Shown piece by piece: positions 28,311-37,079 of a stretch of 64,000 nt of DNA (the first letter of the stretch is position 1; each line of letters starts with the position of its first letter). The notes under the pieces were generated by a model that saw nothing but the letters and a program-made list of their open reading frames with translations, ran no database searches and was not told the origin of the DNA. The translations under genes were made by a program, and so were the position numbers. The DNA comes from Oleiphilus sp. (GTDB lineage Bacteria > Pseudomonadota > Gammaproteobacteria > Pseudomonadales > Oleiphilaceae). The stretch is from the NCBI GenBank assembly GCA_006212045.1, contig PZPK01000004.1:124001-188000 (forward strand). Reading direction: 5' to 3'.

Positions 28311-28856
28311 ATGACAGGGCAAATCAAACACGCGCACTATTTCATTCTTGTAGCCCTGGTGACGACCGCCCTGCTGAGCAGTAAGGTACAGGCCCTGGAC
28401 GTCTACGGAGAAGCCGGCGTTGGCTTTATGAAAACTTCCATCAGCAGCACTTCCTTCCGCATGAGCGCGGCTGAAGCGCGTGTTGGGGCCTATGTCACCA
28501 AAGGGCTTGGAGTCGAGCTGCATGCAGCCAAAGGCGTGGGTAGCGACACCGTGAATGCCATCGAAGTCGATCTGGATTACAGCACCAGCATTCAGGCCCG
28601 GTTTGAAACGCCGGAAAAAGACGGCGGCAGATTATTTATGCTACTTGGCTATGGCCAGACTTCCCTGGACATGAATCGTAGTAACACTGGAAAACCTGGC
28701 GCGGATGATTTCAAAAGCGGTAATTTTGGCGGTGGTGCAGAGTACCACTTCAGTAAGCTGCCCGGGCTTCATCTCAATATCAAATGGAACCGACTGTACG
28801 CTCAGGGTGGGGTGGAAATAGACTGCACCAGCCTCGGTCTTCGTTTTACATACTAA
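28311..28856 (+). CDS. Small outer-membrane beta-barrel protein
   Basis: A 181-residue exported protein. The signal peptide ends KVQA (about residue 28), and mature LDVYGEAGVGFMKTS begins an eight-stranded OmpA/OmpX/OmpW-like barrel with alternating hydrophobic strands (LFMLLGYGQTSL, FGGGAEYHF, LNIKWNRLY). The C-terminus ends in aromatic FTY, the usual signal for the BAM complex. The single cysteine near the end is unusual for a barrel. The gene is 21 bases before an Ig-like lipoprotein gene, suggesting a surface pair. Function unknown. Confidence 0.75.
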   Translation: MTGQIKHAHYFILVALVTTALLSSKVQALDVYGEAGVGFMKTSISSTSFRMSAAEARVGAYVTKGLGVELHAAKGVGSDTVNAIEVDLDYSTSIQARFETPEKDGGRLFMLLGYGQTSLDMNRSNTGKPGADDFKSGNFGGGAEYHFSKLPGLHLNIKWNRLYAQGGVEIDCTSLGLRFTY

Positions 28857-28877
28857 TGCACCAATAGGACAGCATAC

Positions 28878-30125
28878 ATGCTTCAGAGAACTGCCTTTCC
28901 AAATGCCATACTAACGCTGCTTTGGGCATGCCTGCTTAGCGCCTGTGGCAGCGAACAGGCTGAACAGGCCTTCCTTGAAGCAGTAGAAATCAACCAGCTA
29001 AACATCGCCAGCATTGCCATGACCATGGACTCGGGCAATGACATTCTGGAAGCAGGAACCAGCGAAACCCTGACGGTGATGGCACAACTGGATAATGGCG
29101 GACAGCTGGATGTCACTAATAAAGTTACACTGTCTTCTTCAGACACCTCGGTTTTCACGGTCAATCCTTCCGGCCGGGTCAAAGCAAAGAATACCGATAG
29201 TACGGCAAACGTCTGGGCTCATTGGGCCGACCTAAGCACCTCATTGTCTCTGGAAGTCTCGACTGCAGCATTAACCAGCATTACAGTCATTGGCCCTTCT
29301 GATGTTTCTGTCTGTGACAATGGCCTGCAGTACAGCGCGGAAGGGACATATGGCGTCGGCGACACCCGAAATATTTCACATTTGGTGTCATGGAGCAGCA
29401 GCGATGCGGCTCTGGCTCAAATCGGAGATACAGGTGTTGCCGATACCTACGCAAATGGCGCAGTCAATATCCGTGCGTCACACAATGGCATCAATTCAAT
29501 GGATAGTAGCGACTTCACATTGAATATCCGGGACAACCTGTCCACAGTCACCTTATCGCCCTACACCGCTCAGACGCTCACGACAGACGACACCCTTCAG
29601 TTTATTGCGAACGCATCCTATAGCGATGGCAGCCCGAACCTGGACATTACCTCAAGCGCAGACTGGAACAGTACCAACACCTCGATCATCAGTATTCAGG
29701 AACGCGATCAGGAAGCCGGATTTGCAAGCGCCGGATCAACCGGTACAGCAGACATTACTGCCTCATGTGATGATAATAACCTTGTAACGTCACCCGCGGT
29801 TGCCGTGACCGTGGAAGCCAGAAAAACACTGACTGATGTGGAGATACGCTACAACGGCTCCGCAGCAACGGTCGATCTGGAGGTGTCCGATGGACCGATT
29901 CAGCTTGAGGCATTTCTGGTCTACAGCAATGGCGACACTGGAGAAGAGGTTACCGAGAGCGACGACATTTCTTGGCGCGTCACCGCTGGCAGCAGTGCAG
30001 AAGTGAACAATGACTCCGACAAGGGTGAAGTGCGTTTTGTGAGTACCGGCAGAACCACGATTGAAGTCATATACGATGATGATACCTACAATTTTGATGA
30101 CACCATCGACATCGATCTGGATTAG
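28878..30125 (+). CDS. Ig-like (Big_2/BID_2) repeat lipoprotein
   Basis: A 415-residue lipoprotein with lipobox LLSAC (Cys23). The rest is a chain of about four beta-sandwich repeats of the bacterial Ig-like 2 type, each about 85-100 residues, with recurring features such as LTVMAQLDNGGQLDVTNK, LVSWSSSDAALAQI and ADWNSTNTSIISI. These domains commonly occur in adhesins and surface lipoproteins. No enzymatic domain is seen, and the mature chain is acidic. It follows the barrel gene at 21 bases. Attachment to the outer membrane is inferred, because residue +2 is Gly rather than Asp. Confidence 0.75.
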   Translation: MLQRTAFPNAILTLLWACLLSACGSEQAEQAFLEAVEINQLNIASIAMTMDSGNDILEAGTSETLTVMAQLDNGGQLDVTNKVTLSSSDTSVFTVNPSGRVKAKNTDSTANVWAHWADLSTSLSLEVSTAALTSITVIGPSDVSVCDNGLQYSAEGTYGVGDTRNISHLVSWSSSDAALAQIGDTGVADTYANGAVNIRASHNGINSMDSSDFTLNIRDNLSTVTLSPYTAQTLTTDDTLQFIANASYSDGSPNLDITSSADWNSTNTSIISIQERDQEAGFASAGSTGTADITASCDDNNLVTSPAVAVTVEARKTLTDVEIRYNGSAATVDLEVSDGPIQLEAFLVYSNGDTGEEVTESDDISWRVTAGSSAEVNNDSDKGEVRFVSTGRTTIEVIYDDDTYNFDDTIDIDLD

Positions 30126-30182
30126 GCAGCCTTTTGCAAACAGGTGGTCTGCAAACCATGGCGAGCTCGATTCCTATAGGGA

Positions 30183-31118
30183 TTATTTGGAACGCTGGCC
30201 GTAAAGATTGATGGCATCCGGATCCGGGCAGGTTTTGAAGCGACGATGCATCCAAAGATACTGCTCTGGCGCTTTAAGAATATTCGCCTCCAGGATCTTA
30301 TTGAGCCGTTCGGCATCGTGGTGTAAATCCTCCCCGGGGAAGTCCGTTAGGGCCTCCTCGAAGTAAATATCATAGCCTCCGGATTTATCTCGCCGAAAAT
30401 GTGAAAAAGGGATCACGGCTGCACCACTGGCTTTGGCAAGCTTCATGGTAGATACCAGGGTAGAGCACGGAACCCCGAAAAACGGTACAAATACGGTATT
30501 GTTCCTCCCATAGTCCTGGTCCGTGGCATACCAGACAATGCGGTTTTGGCGCAGGCGCCTGAGCATCTGGCGGACGTTGTCTTTGGAAATGACAGCCCCA
30601 TAGAGCCGCTGCCTTGAGCGGGTCATGAAGGCATTGAATAAGGGGTTGGAATGCCCCCGGTGCATCACATCGGCTTCAAACACCAGAGTCGTCAGACTGC
30701 CCGCAAGATCCAGTGTTGAATAATGCCCGCCAAGCAGAATGACTCCTTTGCCTCGCTCCAGTGCCTGATCCAGATGCTCAAGACCATGAAAACGAACCTG
30801 TTTCTCAAGAAGAGAAGGGCTGGCATACCAGGAACGCAAGGCCTCAATCAGCCCAATGGCATTCGAACGAAAGCTCTGTCTCACCAGTTGCTGCCGGGCG
30901 TGGCCATCCATCTCGGGAAAACAGGCTGCCAGATTTATTTCAGTGATGTGCCGCCTTCGCTTCAAAACCCGATATGCCAGTGCACCGGTTATGCTTCCCA
31001 ACGTATATTGAATCCGGAGAGGCAAGATTGAAACCAACTTGCAGATACCCAGCAATATCCAGGTAGGCCAGTATCTGACCCCAAAATAGTGACGATAATC
31101 CAAATCTCTTGCGGTCAT
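30183..31118 (-). CDS. Lipid A biosynthesis acyltransferase (LpxL/HtrB family)
   Basis: A 311-residue membrane-associated acyltransferase that adds a secondary acyl chain to lipid A precursor. One N-terminal membrane segment (about 18-38) precedes the HX4D catalytic motif in GGHYSTLDLAG. The conserved RQNRIVWYATDQDYGRN block and VFVPFFGVPCSTLVST follow, ending EQYLWMHRRFKTCP. The ATG at 31118 (MTARDLDYRHYFG) has AGGA just upstream; a GTG 15 codons earlier is less likely. LpxL versus LpxM or LpxP cannot be settled here. It is divergent from thpR. Confidence 0.88.
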   Translation of the reverse strand: MTARDLDYRHYFGVRYWPTWILLGICKLVSILPLRIQYTLGSITGALAYRVLKRRRHITEINLAACFPEMDGHARQQLVRQSFRSNAIGLIEALRSWYASPSLLEKQVRFHGLEHLDQALERGKGVILLGGHYSTLDLAGSLTTLVFEADVMHRGHSNPLFNAFMTRSRQRLYGAVISKDNVRQMLRRLRQNRIVWYATDQDYGRNNTVFVPFFGVPCSTLVSTMKLAKASGAAVIPFSHFRRDKSGGYDIYFEEALTDFPGEDLHHDAERLNKILEANILKAPEQYLWMHRRFKTCPDPDAINLYGQRSK

Positions 31119-31231
31119 TTTCCTGAAATTGTGGTCTGATGATGCTATCGGATCGGTGAACACCGGAATACTACAAAACTATACATGCCGGGAAAACCGA
31201 CTTTCAATTCTTCGGTATGATGGTGACTATA

Positions 31232-31819
31232 ATGCGTTTGTTCTTTGCCTTACCCGTGGATATCGAAAACAAGCTCGCCATTGAGCACTGGCGCAACCGG
31301 GTATTCCCGCCCGACATTCGCCCGGTCCCGATCGACAACTTCCATATCACTCTGAACTTTTTGGGCGAGGTGAAAGCTTCCTCACTGGATCGACTTTGCG
31401 AAGGGGCAACAGAGCTGCTGGCTAGACTGAGTCTGAAGCGATTCCGGATAGAGATTGACCAATGTGCCTATTGGTCCGGCTCCGGCATTTTATGGATAGG
31501 CCCCGAACAATGGCCCGATGAACTCGATCAACTGCAACGCAAGTTGGCCTCGCTCGCCCATACGCTCGGCGTTGCACAGTCCAAACGCCCTTATCAACCA
31601 CACATCACCCTGTTCAGAAGCAAGGCGGCTTTGCCCAAGCCTTTGTTGGAGCCGTCGTTTACACTTGAAGCCGATGAAGTTGTGTTGTTTGAGTCGATCC
31701 AAAAAAAGCAGGGGGTCCAGTACGAATGCATCGAACACTGGACGCTCAGCGGTCAAACAGATATCGACAAGCGCTTTGGCGCACAGTCGCTAAAACGCAG
31801 GAGGAGACCTTCTGTTTGA
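31232..31819 (+). CDS. thpR: RNA 2',3'-cyclic phosphodiesterase
   Basis: A 195-residue 2H phosphoesterase (formerly LigT). Both HxT motifs are present: HITLNFLGE (about 41-49) and HITLFRSK (about 127-134). The start at 31232 (MRLFFALPVD) is the typical N-terminus and has GGTGA five bases upstream; an ATG five codons earlier is in frame but less likely. The enzyme hydrolyses 2',3'-cyclic phosphates and can ligate tRNA halves in vitro. Convergent with alr. Confidence 0.9.
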   Translation: MRLFFALPVDIENKLAIEHWRNRVFPPDIRPVPIDNFHITLNFLGEVKASSLDRLCEGATELLARLSLKRFRIEIDQCAYWSGSGILWIGPEQWPDELDQLQRKLASLAHTLGVAQSKRPYQPHITLFRSKAALPKPLLEPSFTLEADEVVLFESIQKKQGVQYECIEHWTLSGQTDIDKRFGAQSLKRRRRPSV

Positions 31820-31839
31820 GTCCTGTTTAAAAAAAGGGC

Positions 31840-32943
31840 TTATGTAACTGAAACTGACTTGTAGTTTCGCGGCACACGCGCCGTCACTTGCGTGAGCAAT
31901 TCATAGCTGATGGTGCCGGCATGGTCGGCAACCTCATCGATATTCAGCTCCTGCCCCCATAGCTCCACCCTGGAACCCAGCGCCACACCGGGCACATCAG
32001 TCACATCCACAGTAATCATATCCATTGAAACGCGTCCGGCTAAGGTTGCTCGTAAGCCATTGACCAAAACAGGCGTACCGGACGGGGCATGTCGCGGATA
32101 ACCATCGCCATAGCCGCATGCCACGGTCGCAATAAGCGAAGGACGTTTGGCCGTCCAGATTCCTCCGTACCCGACAGATTCACCTTGCGCGACCTTGCGC
32201 AATGCGATCACCGCTGACTCTAGCGTCATGACAGCCTTATATGGAGCCGCATCGCAAGAAAAGCCACCATACAGTGAAATACCGGGGCGAACCCAGGCTC
32301 TTCGCGCCTCGGGACAATGAAGTATCGCCGCTGAATTGCACAGGGATTGCGGTAACCCAATGAGACCGTTGTCCTCCAGAACCCTGTCAAAGGTCTTGAT
32401 CTGAAGCTCTACAGAGGGATCTCCCACGACCTCACTGCTGGCAAAGTGGGTCATCACTCCCTGAAGTTGCAGCGTTTCGGATGCCTCGATAATGGAAAGC
32501 GCTTCGGGTACCCACTCGGGTACAAACCCGAGTCGATGCATCCCCGTATCTACTTTCAGCCAGATACAAGCGTCTGAGCCATCGGCTACATGTTGCTTTA
32601 TCAAGGCCAACTGTTGCGGGCAATGCACGACCCATATCAGGGAAGCGGCCTCCCGCTGCAAAGCCATACAACGACGATCAAAAGGGCCTTCAAGAACCCA
32701 GATCGTATTCCTGACCCCAGCTCGAATGAGGATTTCAGCTTCATTGGAGGTCGCGACTGCGAGCTGGCGATCACCGGCGGCCTTTGCCAGTTGAAGCATG
32801 CCATGACCATAGGCATCCGCTTTGATAACCACCAACACTTCGGATTGAGGGCATAATGTCTGGGCAAGCGCGATATTTTGTGAAAAAGCAGCTGTATCAA
32901 TCAGGGCTCTCAGGGGCCTTCCCCGGAAATCCGCCACTGACAT
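31840..32943 (-). CDS. alr: Alanine racemase
   Basis: A 367-residue fold-type III PLP enzyme that makes D-alanine for peptidoglycan. The PLP lysine is Lys41 in VVIKADAYGHG, and the catalytic tyrosine is Tyr259 in ESVGYGGIW. MHRLGF, RPGISLYGG and MDMITVDVTDVP are family blocks. The ATG overlaps the dnaB stop by one base (TAATG), so dnaB and alr are coupled. The order rplI-dnaB-alr is conserved in Pseudomonas. Confidence 0.96.
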   Translation of the reverse strand: MSVADFRGRPLRALIDTAAFSQNIALAQTLCPQSEVLVVIKADAYGHGMLQLAKAAGDRQLAVATSNEAEILIRAGVRNTIWVLEGPFDRRCMALQREAASLIWVVHCPQQLALIKQHVADGSDACIWLKVDTGMHRLGFVPEWVPEALSIIEASETLQLQGVMTHFASSEVVGDPSVELQIKTFDRVLEDNGLIGLPQSLCNSAAILHCPEARRAWVRPGISLYGGFSCDAAPYKAVMTLESAVIALRKVAQGESVGYGGIWTAKRPSLIATVACGYGDGYPRHAPSGTPVLVNGLRATLAGRVSMDMITVDVTDVPGVALGSRVELWGQELNIDEVADHAGTISYELLTQVTARVPRNYKSVSVT

Positions 32944-34319
32944 TAAAAGTCGCCCCCGTAATCCACATGCGACAAGTCATTAAACTTGGTGAACTGCCCC
33001 TGGAACGATAATCGAACCTTACCGATTGGCCCGTTCCGCTGCTTACCTATAATAATTTCCGCGATGCCTTTGTCAGGACTTTCTTCGTGGTAGTACTCAT
33101 CACGATAAATGAACATGATCACGTCAGCATCCTGCTCGATGGCTCCGGATTCACGCAGGTCCGAGTTCATGGGGCGTTTATCGGTACGGCTCTCGAGCCC
33201 CCGGTTCAGCTGCGACAGGGCAACTACCGGACAATTCAATTCTTTGGCCAAAGCTTTCAGTGACCGTGATATCTCGGAGATCTCGGCGGTGCGCCCTTCA
33301 TTCATTCCCGGCACCTGCATCAACTGCAAATAATCAACCATAATCATGCCGAAATCCTGCTTGATCTCTCGGGCAACTCGTCGGGCACGTGAGCGCAATT
33401 CCGCCGGACTAAGGCCGGCTGTATCATCAATGTAAAGGGGGCGATCTTTTAGCATATTGACGGCAGAAGTCAGGCGAGGCCAATCATCCTCTTCCAGCTT
33501 CCCACTTCTTACGCGCGTCTGATTGATCTGACCCAATGAGGAAATCATCCGCATCAGAATAGAGTCGGCGGGCATTTCCATGCTGAACACCAGCACCGGT
33601 TTTTCACCCTTGATCAAGACCGACTCCACCAGGTTCATTGCAAAAGCTGTTTTACCCATCGAAGGCCGGGCCGCCACAATCACCAAATCCGAGTTCTGGA
33701 GCCCAGATGTCATCTCATCAAGATCCTTGAAGCCGGTGGTCACACCCGTAATGGAATCTGTCGAATTAAACAGTTCATCGATACGCTCAAGCGTTTTGGT
33801 CAGTACCGGATTAACTGCCTGCGGCCCACCCTCCTGACCTGTGCGGCTCTCGGATATTTTGAACACCTTTCGCTCGGCTTCATCAAGCAGTTCTGCGGTT
33901 TTTCTGCCATTCGGGTTAAAAGCGCTGTCGGATATTTCGCCCGAAACAGAAATCAGGCGTCTTAGAACAGCGCGTTCGTGCACGATTTCAGCATAGGCAC
34001 GAACATTGGTCGCACTCGGCGTTTTTTCGACCAGCTCTCCCAGGTAAGCCATGCCGCCGGCACTTTCTATTTCGTTCAGCCGCTCCAGCTCTTCTCCCAC
34101 CGTGACCACGTCAACCGGATTTCCCTCATTTGCCAGACGCGCAATCACCCGGTAAATAAGACGATGATCGTGGCGATAGAAATCGTCCTCGATGACCATA
34201 TCACCCACCACATCCCACTTGCTGTTGTCGAGTAACAATCCGCCCAGTATCGATTGCTCGGCCTCAATGGAATGTGGCGGGGTTTTTAGGCCAAGAGCAT
34301 CTTGTTCGAGCACAGCCAA
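32943..34319 (-). CDS. dnaB: Replicative DNA helicase
   Basis: A 458-residue DnaB of normal length. The N-terminal collar domain (about 15-160, starting PPHSIEAEQSILGGLLLDN) is followed by a RecA-type ATPase: Walker A AARPSMGKTAF, Walker B FGMIMVDYLQLM, then LSRSLKALAKELNCPV-like text (ISRSLKALAKELNCPVVALS) and the arginine-finger region QRNGPIGKVRL. No intein is present. It unwinds DNA at the fork as a hexamer. It follows rplI across 360 bases with a terminator, so it probably has its own promoter. Confidence 0.97.
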   Translation of the reverse strand: MAVLEQDALGLKTPPHSIEAEQSILGGLLLDNSKWDVVGDMVIEDDFYRHDHRLIYRVIARLANEGNPVDVVTVGEELERLNEIESAGGMAYLGELVEKTPSATNVRAYAEIVHERAVLRRLISVSGEISDSAFNPNGRKTAELLDEAERKVFKISESRTGQEGGPQAVNPVLTKTLERIDELFNSTDSITGVTTGFKDLDEMTSGLQNSDLVIVAARPSMGKTAFAMNLVESVLIKGEKPVLVFSMEMPADSILMRMISSLGQINQTRVRSGKLEEDDWPRLTSAVNMLKDRPLYIDDTAGLSPAELRSRARRVAREIKQDFGMIMVDYLQLMQVPGMNEGRTAEISEISRSLKALAKELNCPVVALSQLNRGLESRTDKRPMNSDLRESGAIEQDADVIMFIYRDEYYHEESPDKGIAEIIIGKQRNGPIGKVRLSFQGQFTKFNDLSHVDYGGDF

Positions 34320-34480
34320 GGATTAAAACTCCTATGAAAAAACGGTGAAGTCAGCGGCTCATGGGCCACCGGAATTCATGATTAAATCGCCTCGGCGATG
34401 TTTAATCAAGAGACATTTTTCGGGATCGCATGGTGCGAACAGAACATACTGCACCAGAACCCACGGATCGTTCAAGGCGC
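34320..34480 (-). promoter_or_regulatory. dnaB upstream region with an inverted repeat
   Basis: This part of the 360-base dnaB-rplI gap should hold the dnaB promoter. It includes a hyphenated palindrome at 34380-34407: GATTAAA-TCGCC-TC-GGCGA-TG-TTTAATC, a 12-bp stem with a two-base bulge and two-base loop. No T-run follows on either strand, so it is not a standard terminator; a protein-binding site is possible. No reading frame with a credible start was seen. Confidence 0.35.
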
Positions 34481-34516
34481 AAAAAAATACCCAGGCAACC
34501 TACGCTGCCCGGGTAT
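34481..34516 (-). terminator. Terminator of the rpsF-rplI operon
   Basis: Stem ATACCCGGGCA/TGCCTGGGTAT (one G-U pair in RNA) with an eight-base loop is followed on the minus strand by a T-run. It lies about 165 bases beyond the rplI stop. The 34517-34679 stretch before it holds no visible gene. Confidence 0.75.
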
Positions 34517-34679
34517 TCTGTTGTACACCTGTAAGGGGTAAGCCTTAACGACAGTCACTGCATCCGGCTTGTTGGAAACGAAACGCCAAAACGCAGAGAC
34601 CCTTCAGTCAATGGCCAAAAGGACTTCAAGCCTGACAACTGTCACCTTACCACTTACCGCAAATAAGACCTTGCCGGAC

Positions 34680-35126
34680 TTATTCTGCCACAATCACCAG
34701 AGTGATTGTGGCTGTCACATCACTGTGAAGCTGAATGGCTATCTCGTATTCGCCTACTTCGCGAATCGGTCCTTCCGGCAAGCGTACTTCCGACTTGCTC
34801 ACTTCGATTCCCGCAGCCGTCACGGCATCAGCCACGTCACGTACACCTACAGAGCCAAAGAGCTTGCCTTCGTCACCGGCTTTGGAAGTGATGGTCACTG
34901 ACTTCTCGTTCAACTGTTCGGCACGTGCTTCTGCAGCCGCCAGTTTTTCAGCGGCCGCTTTTTCAAGATCAGCACGGCGTGCTTCAAACTCGGCAATATT
35001 TGCTGCATTCGCTGGTACCGCCTTGCCATATGGAACCAGATAGTTTCGACCGAAACCTGCTTTTACGGAGACCTGATCACCCAGGCCACCCAGCTTACCA
35101 ACTTTTTCGAGTAGAATGACTTCCAT
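34680..35126 (-). CDS. rplI: 50S ribosomal protein L9
   Basis: A 148-residue L9, standard length. The N-terminal rRNA-binding domain [19 protein letters not shown] is followed by the long connecting helix (about 40-75, Ala/Glu-rich) and the C-terminal domain ([18 protein letters not shown]). It stabilises the L1 region and affects frame maintenance. It is downstream of the DUF2232-like gene in the rpsF-rpsR operon. Confidence 0.97.
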   Translation of the reverse strand: MEVILLEKVGKLGGLGDQVSVKAGFGRNYLVPYGKAVPANAANIAEFEARRADLEKAAAEKLAAAEARAEQLNEKSVTITSKAGDEGKLFGSVGVRDVADAVTAAGIEVSKSEVRLPEGPIREVGEYEIAIQLHSDVTATITLVIVAE

Positions 35127-35202
35127 CTCGCTATCCTCAATAATTAATCATCAAATGTTTTGTAGCGTCCCCAATGGGTTCAGCCGCTTTCCGGGAGAAG
35201 CC

Positions 35203-36081
35203 TTACCCCGAGTTCGGGTCCCGACTCTCCATGCTGCTGCGGAAATCGATAACGCTATCCAGCAGCGCCAGCATCGCGACAACCATCAGCACGGTCGGAA
35301 ACAGCATTACGACCAAAAAGTAGAAGCCGAATAACCATTGCCCACCTAAATTCTTCTTGCCAATCACGCCATGCACCAACGCCAAACCACACAGGGTAAG
35401 AGGCACCAGCGCGATGATAAGCACAAGGCTTCCATCTACGCCTGCCACTGGCATCAACACAATCGCCACCAACAAACCCAAGAGGGTTTTGGGCGCCAGA
35501 CGAAGACTGTGAAACTCCTGTCTCCAGCCGCCTGGATGATACAGCTGTGACTGCCAGGAGCGCGCCAAACAAAGCGCTCCCAAAGCCATGCCAAAAAATG
35601 AAGCGGCAAAGCTGGCAATCATCAAGGACCGAAACGAAGTCTTAAGCTGATCATTCGCCTCAAGATCGGCATTGTCTGCCAGATTCCTGAACACCTGATC
35701 CGCCATATCTACCAGCGTATCGATCAATTCCGGCGTCAGCCAGGGCACCAGAATTCCAACCAGTACGCTCCAGCCAACACCTGTTACAAGTGTGAACTGC
35801 CAGGAAACTGTGGCTCGTAAAACCAGAGCCATCAGATAGACCGAGACCAGTACGATACTCGCTCCGGGATCCTGCAATCCCAGCCACCAACCCAATGCGG
35901 GAAGAATGGCCCAAACCAGCACTGCCAAACCCTGTGATGCACCCTGTCTGAGGGTGACCAGCCCGATCACCGCAGCGCCGAGCCAGAACATCATAGGTAT
36001 CAGAGTACAAAGCAGGGCCACCATGGCAGCCTGCTTGGGCCCGCGCATGACATAAGCTGCCAGATCACGCATTTGGGACAC
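35203..36081 (-). CDS. DUF2232-like polytopic membrane protein (YybS-like)
   Basis: A 292-residue integral membrane protein with about eight hydrophobic segments. It begins MRDLAAYVMRGPKQAAMVAL and contains the VGWSVLVGILVPWLTPE stretch. A gene of this family sits between rpsR and rplI in many gammaproteobacteria, including Pseudomonas. Function is unknown; the S-component-like fold of DUF2232 proteins suggests but does not prove a transport role. It lies 84 bases after rpsR, probably in the same transcript. Confidence 0.75.
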   Translation of the reverse strand: MSQMRDLAAYVMRGPKQAAMVALLCTLIPMMFWLGAAVIGLVTLRQGASQGLAVLVWAILPALGWWLGLQDPGASIVLVSVYLMALVLRATVSWQFTLVTGVGWSVLVGILVPWLTPELIDTLVDMADQVFRNLADNADLEANDQLKTSFRSLMIASFAASFFGMALGALCLARSWQSQLYHPGGWRQEFHSLRLAPKTLLGLLVAIVLMPVAGVDGSLVLIIALVPLTLCGLALVHGVIGKKNLGGQWLFGFYFLVVMLFPTVLMVVAMLALLDSVIDFRSSMESRDPNSG

Positions 36082-36165
36082 TCTTAAATGGCAATTTTCG
36101 CCTGCCTGAAGCAGGCATTTCTCCGACGCAGATATTCCATCCCACGCCGGTACAGTTAATGCCGC

Positions 36166-36396
36166 TTATTCGCGGTGATTATCCGTGTAAGGCAACAAGG
36201 CAACGTAACGCGCACGCTTGATGGCTGTCGCCAGCTGGCGTTGATATCGCGCTTTGGTACCCGTAATACGGCTGGGCACAATCTTGCCAGTTTCTGTTAT
36301 GTAGCCTTTCAGTGTGTCGAGATCTTTATAATCAATCTCTTTGACGCCTTCTGCAGTAAATCGGCAGAACTTACGACGACGTAAAAAACGAGACAT
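36166..36396 (-). CDS. rpsR: 30S ribosomal protein S18
   Basis: A 76-residue S18 with the family blocks [31 protein letters not shown] and [22 protein letters not shown]. It pairs with S6 on the small-subunit platform. It starts 22 bases after rpsF and belongs to the same operon. Confidence 0.97.
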   Translation of the reverse strand: MSRFLRRRKFCRFTAEGVKEIDYKDLDTLKGYITETGKIVPSRITGTKARYQRQLATAIKRARYVALLPYTDNHRE

Positions 36397-36418
36397 AGTC
36401 TTCTCCTGAATTCAGTAA

Positions 36419-36844
36419 TTACTCTTCGGTTTTGTCAGCGCTGTCATCAGCCGCAGCTTCAGTCGGCTCGGCTGCGGCTTCGGCAGCAGGAGCTTCCTGT
36501 CGCGGCGGGCGACGCTCTTCACGTGAAGCCGCTGCTTTGATCGGAGAATCTTCAGTAATCGCTTCTTTGCGGCGTACCACCAAGTCACGAATGATGGCAT
36601 CGTTAAAACGGAAGTTGTGTGCCAGCTCTTCCAGAACTTCGCCACTGCACTCGATATTCATCAAGATGTAGTGCGCTTTGTGGATTTTGTTGATGGGGTA
36701 AGCCAAGTGACGTCTTCCCCAATCCTCCAGACGGTGGATAGTGCCACCACCATTGGTAATCAGGCTGGAGTATCGCTCAACCATACCTGGAACCTGTTCG
36801 CTTTGATCAGGATGCACCAGGAATACGATCTCGTAATGTCGCAT
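36419..36844 (-). CDS. rpsF: 30S ribosomal protein S6
   Basis: A 141-residue S6: the core [34 protein letters not shown] and HYILMNIE is followed by a low-complexity, acidic Ala/Glu C-terminal tail (about 100-141), where E. coli S6 carries its oligoglutamate extension. First gene of the operon. GGGAG precedes the ATG. A weak promoter-like pair (TTGCTT with GATAGA, 16-base spacer) lies about 40-70 bases upstream. I looked for the S6:S18-binding leader motif and did not find a clear one. Confidence 0.96.
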   Translation of the reverse strand: MRHYEIVFLVHPDQSEQVPGMVERYSSLITNGGGTIHRLEDWGRRHLAYPINKIHKAHYILMNIECSGEVLEELAHNFRFNDAIIRDLVVRRKEAITEDSPIKAAASREERRPPRQEAPAAEAAAEPTEAAADDSADKTEE

Positions 36845-37079
36845 AAATTCTCCCTTTGGATATGCAGCCTTCTATCTTTTAATTTCTATAGAAAGCAAGG
36901 AGTTACATTTAAACGCGCCAAATTCCAGATATGCGTTTTGCATACACGAAGCTTCGACCCGCAGTTTTTCGAGCCGCGTATTCTAGAGATAAACACCTGC
37001 GCATGCAAGGCACGTATTGGCGAATGCCTGAATTAGGCGTCAAAAACTTCGAAGGATGCAAACTTTCCATCCGATGCAC

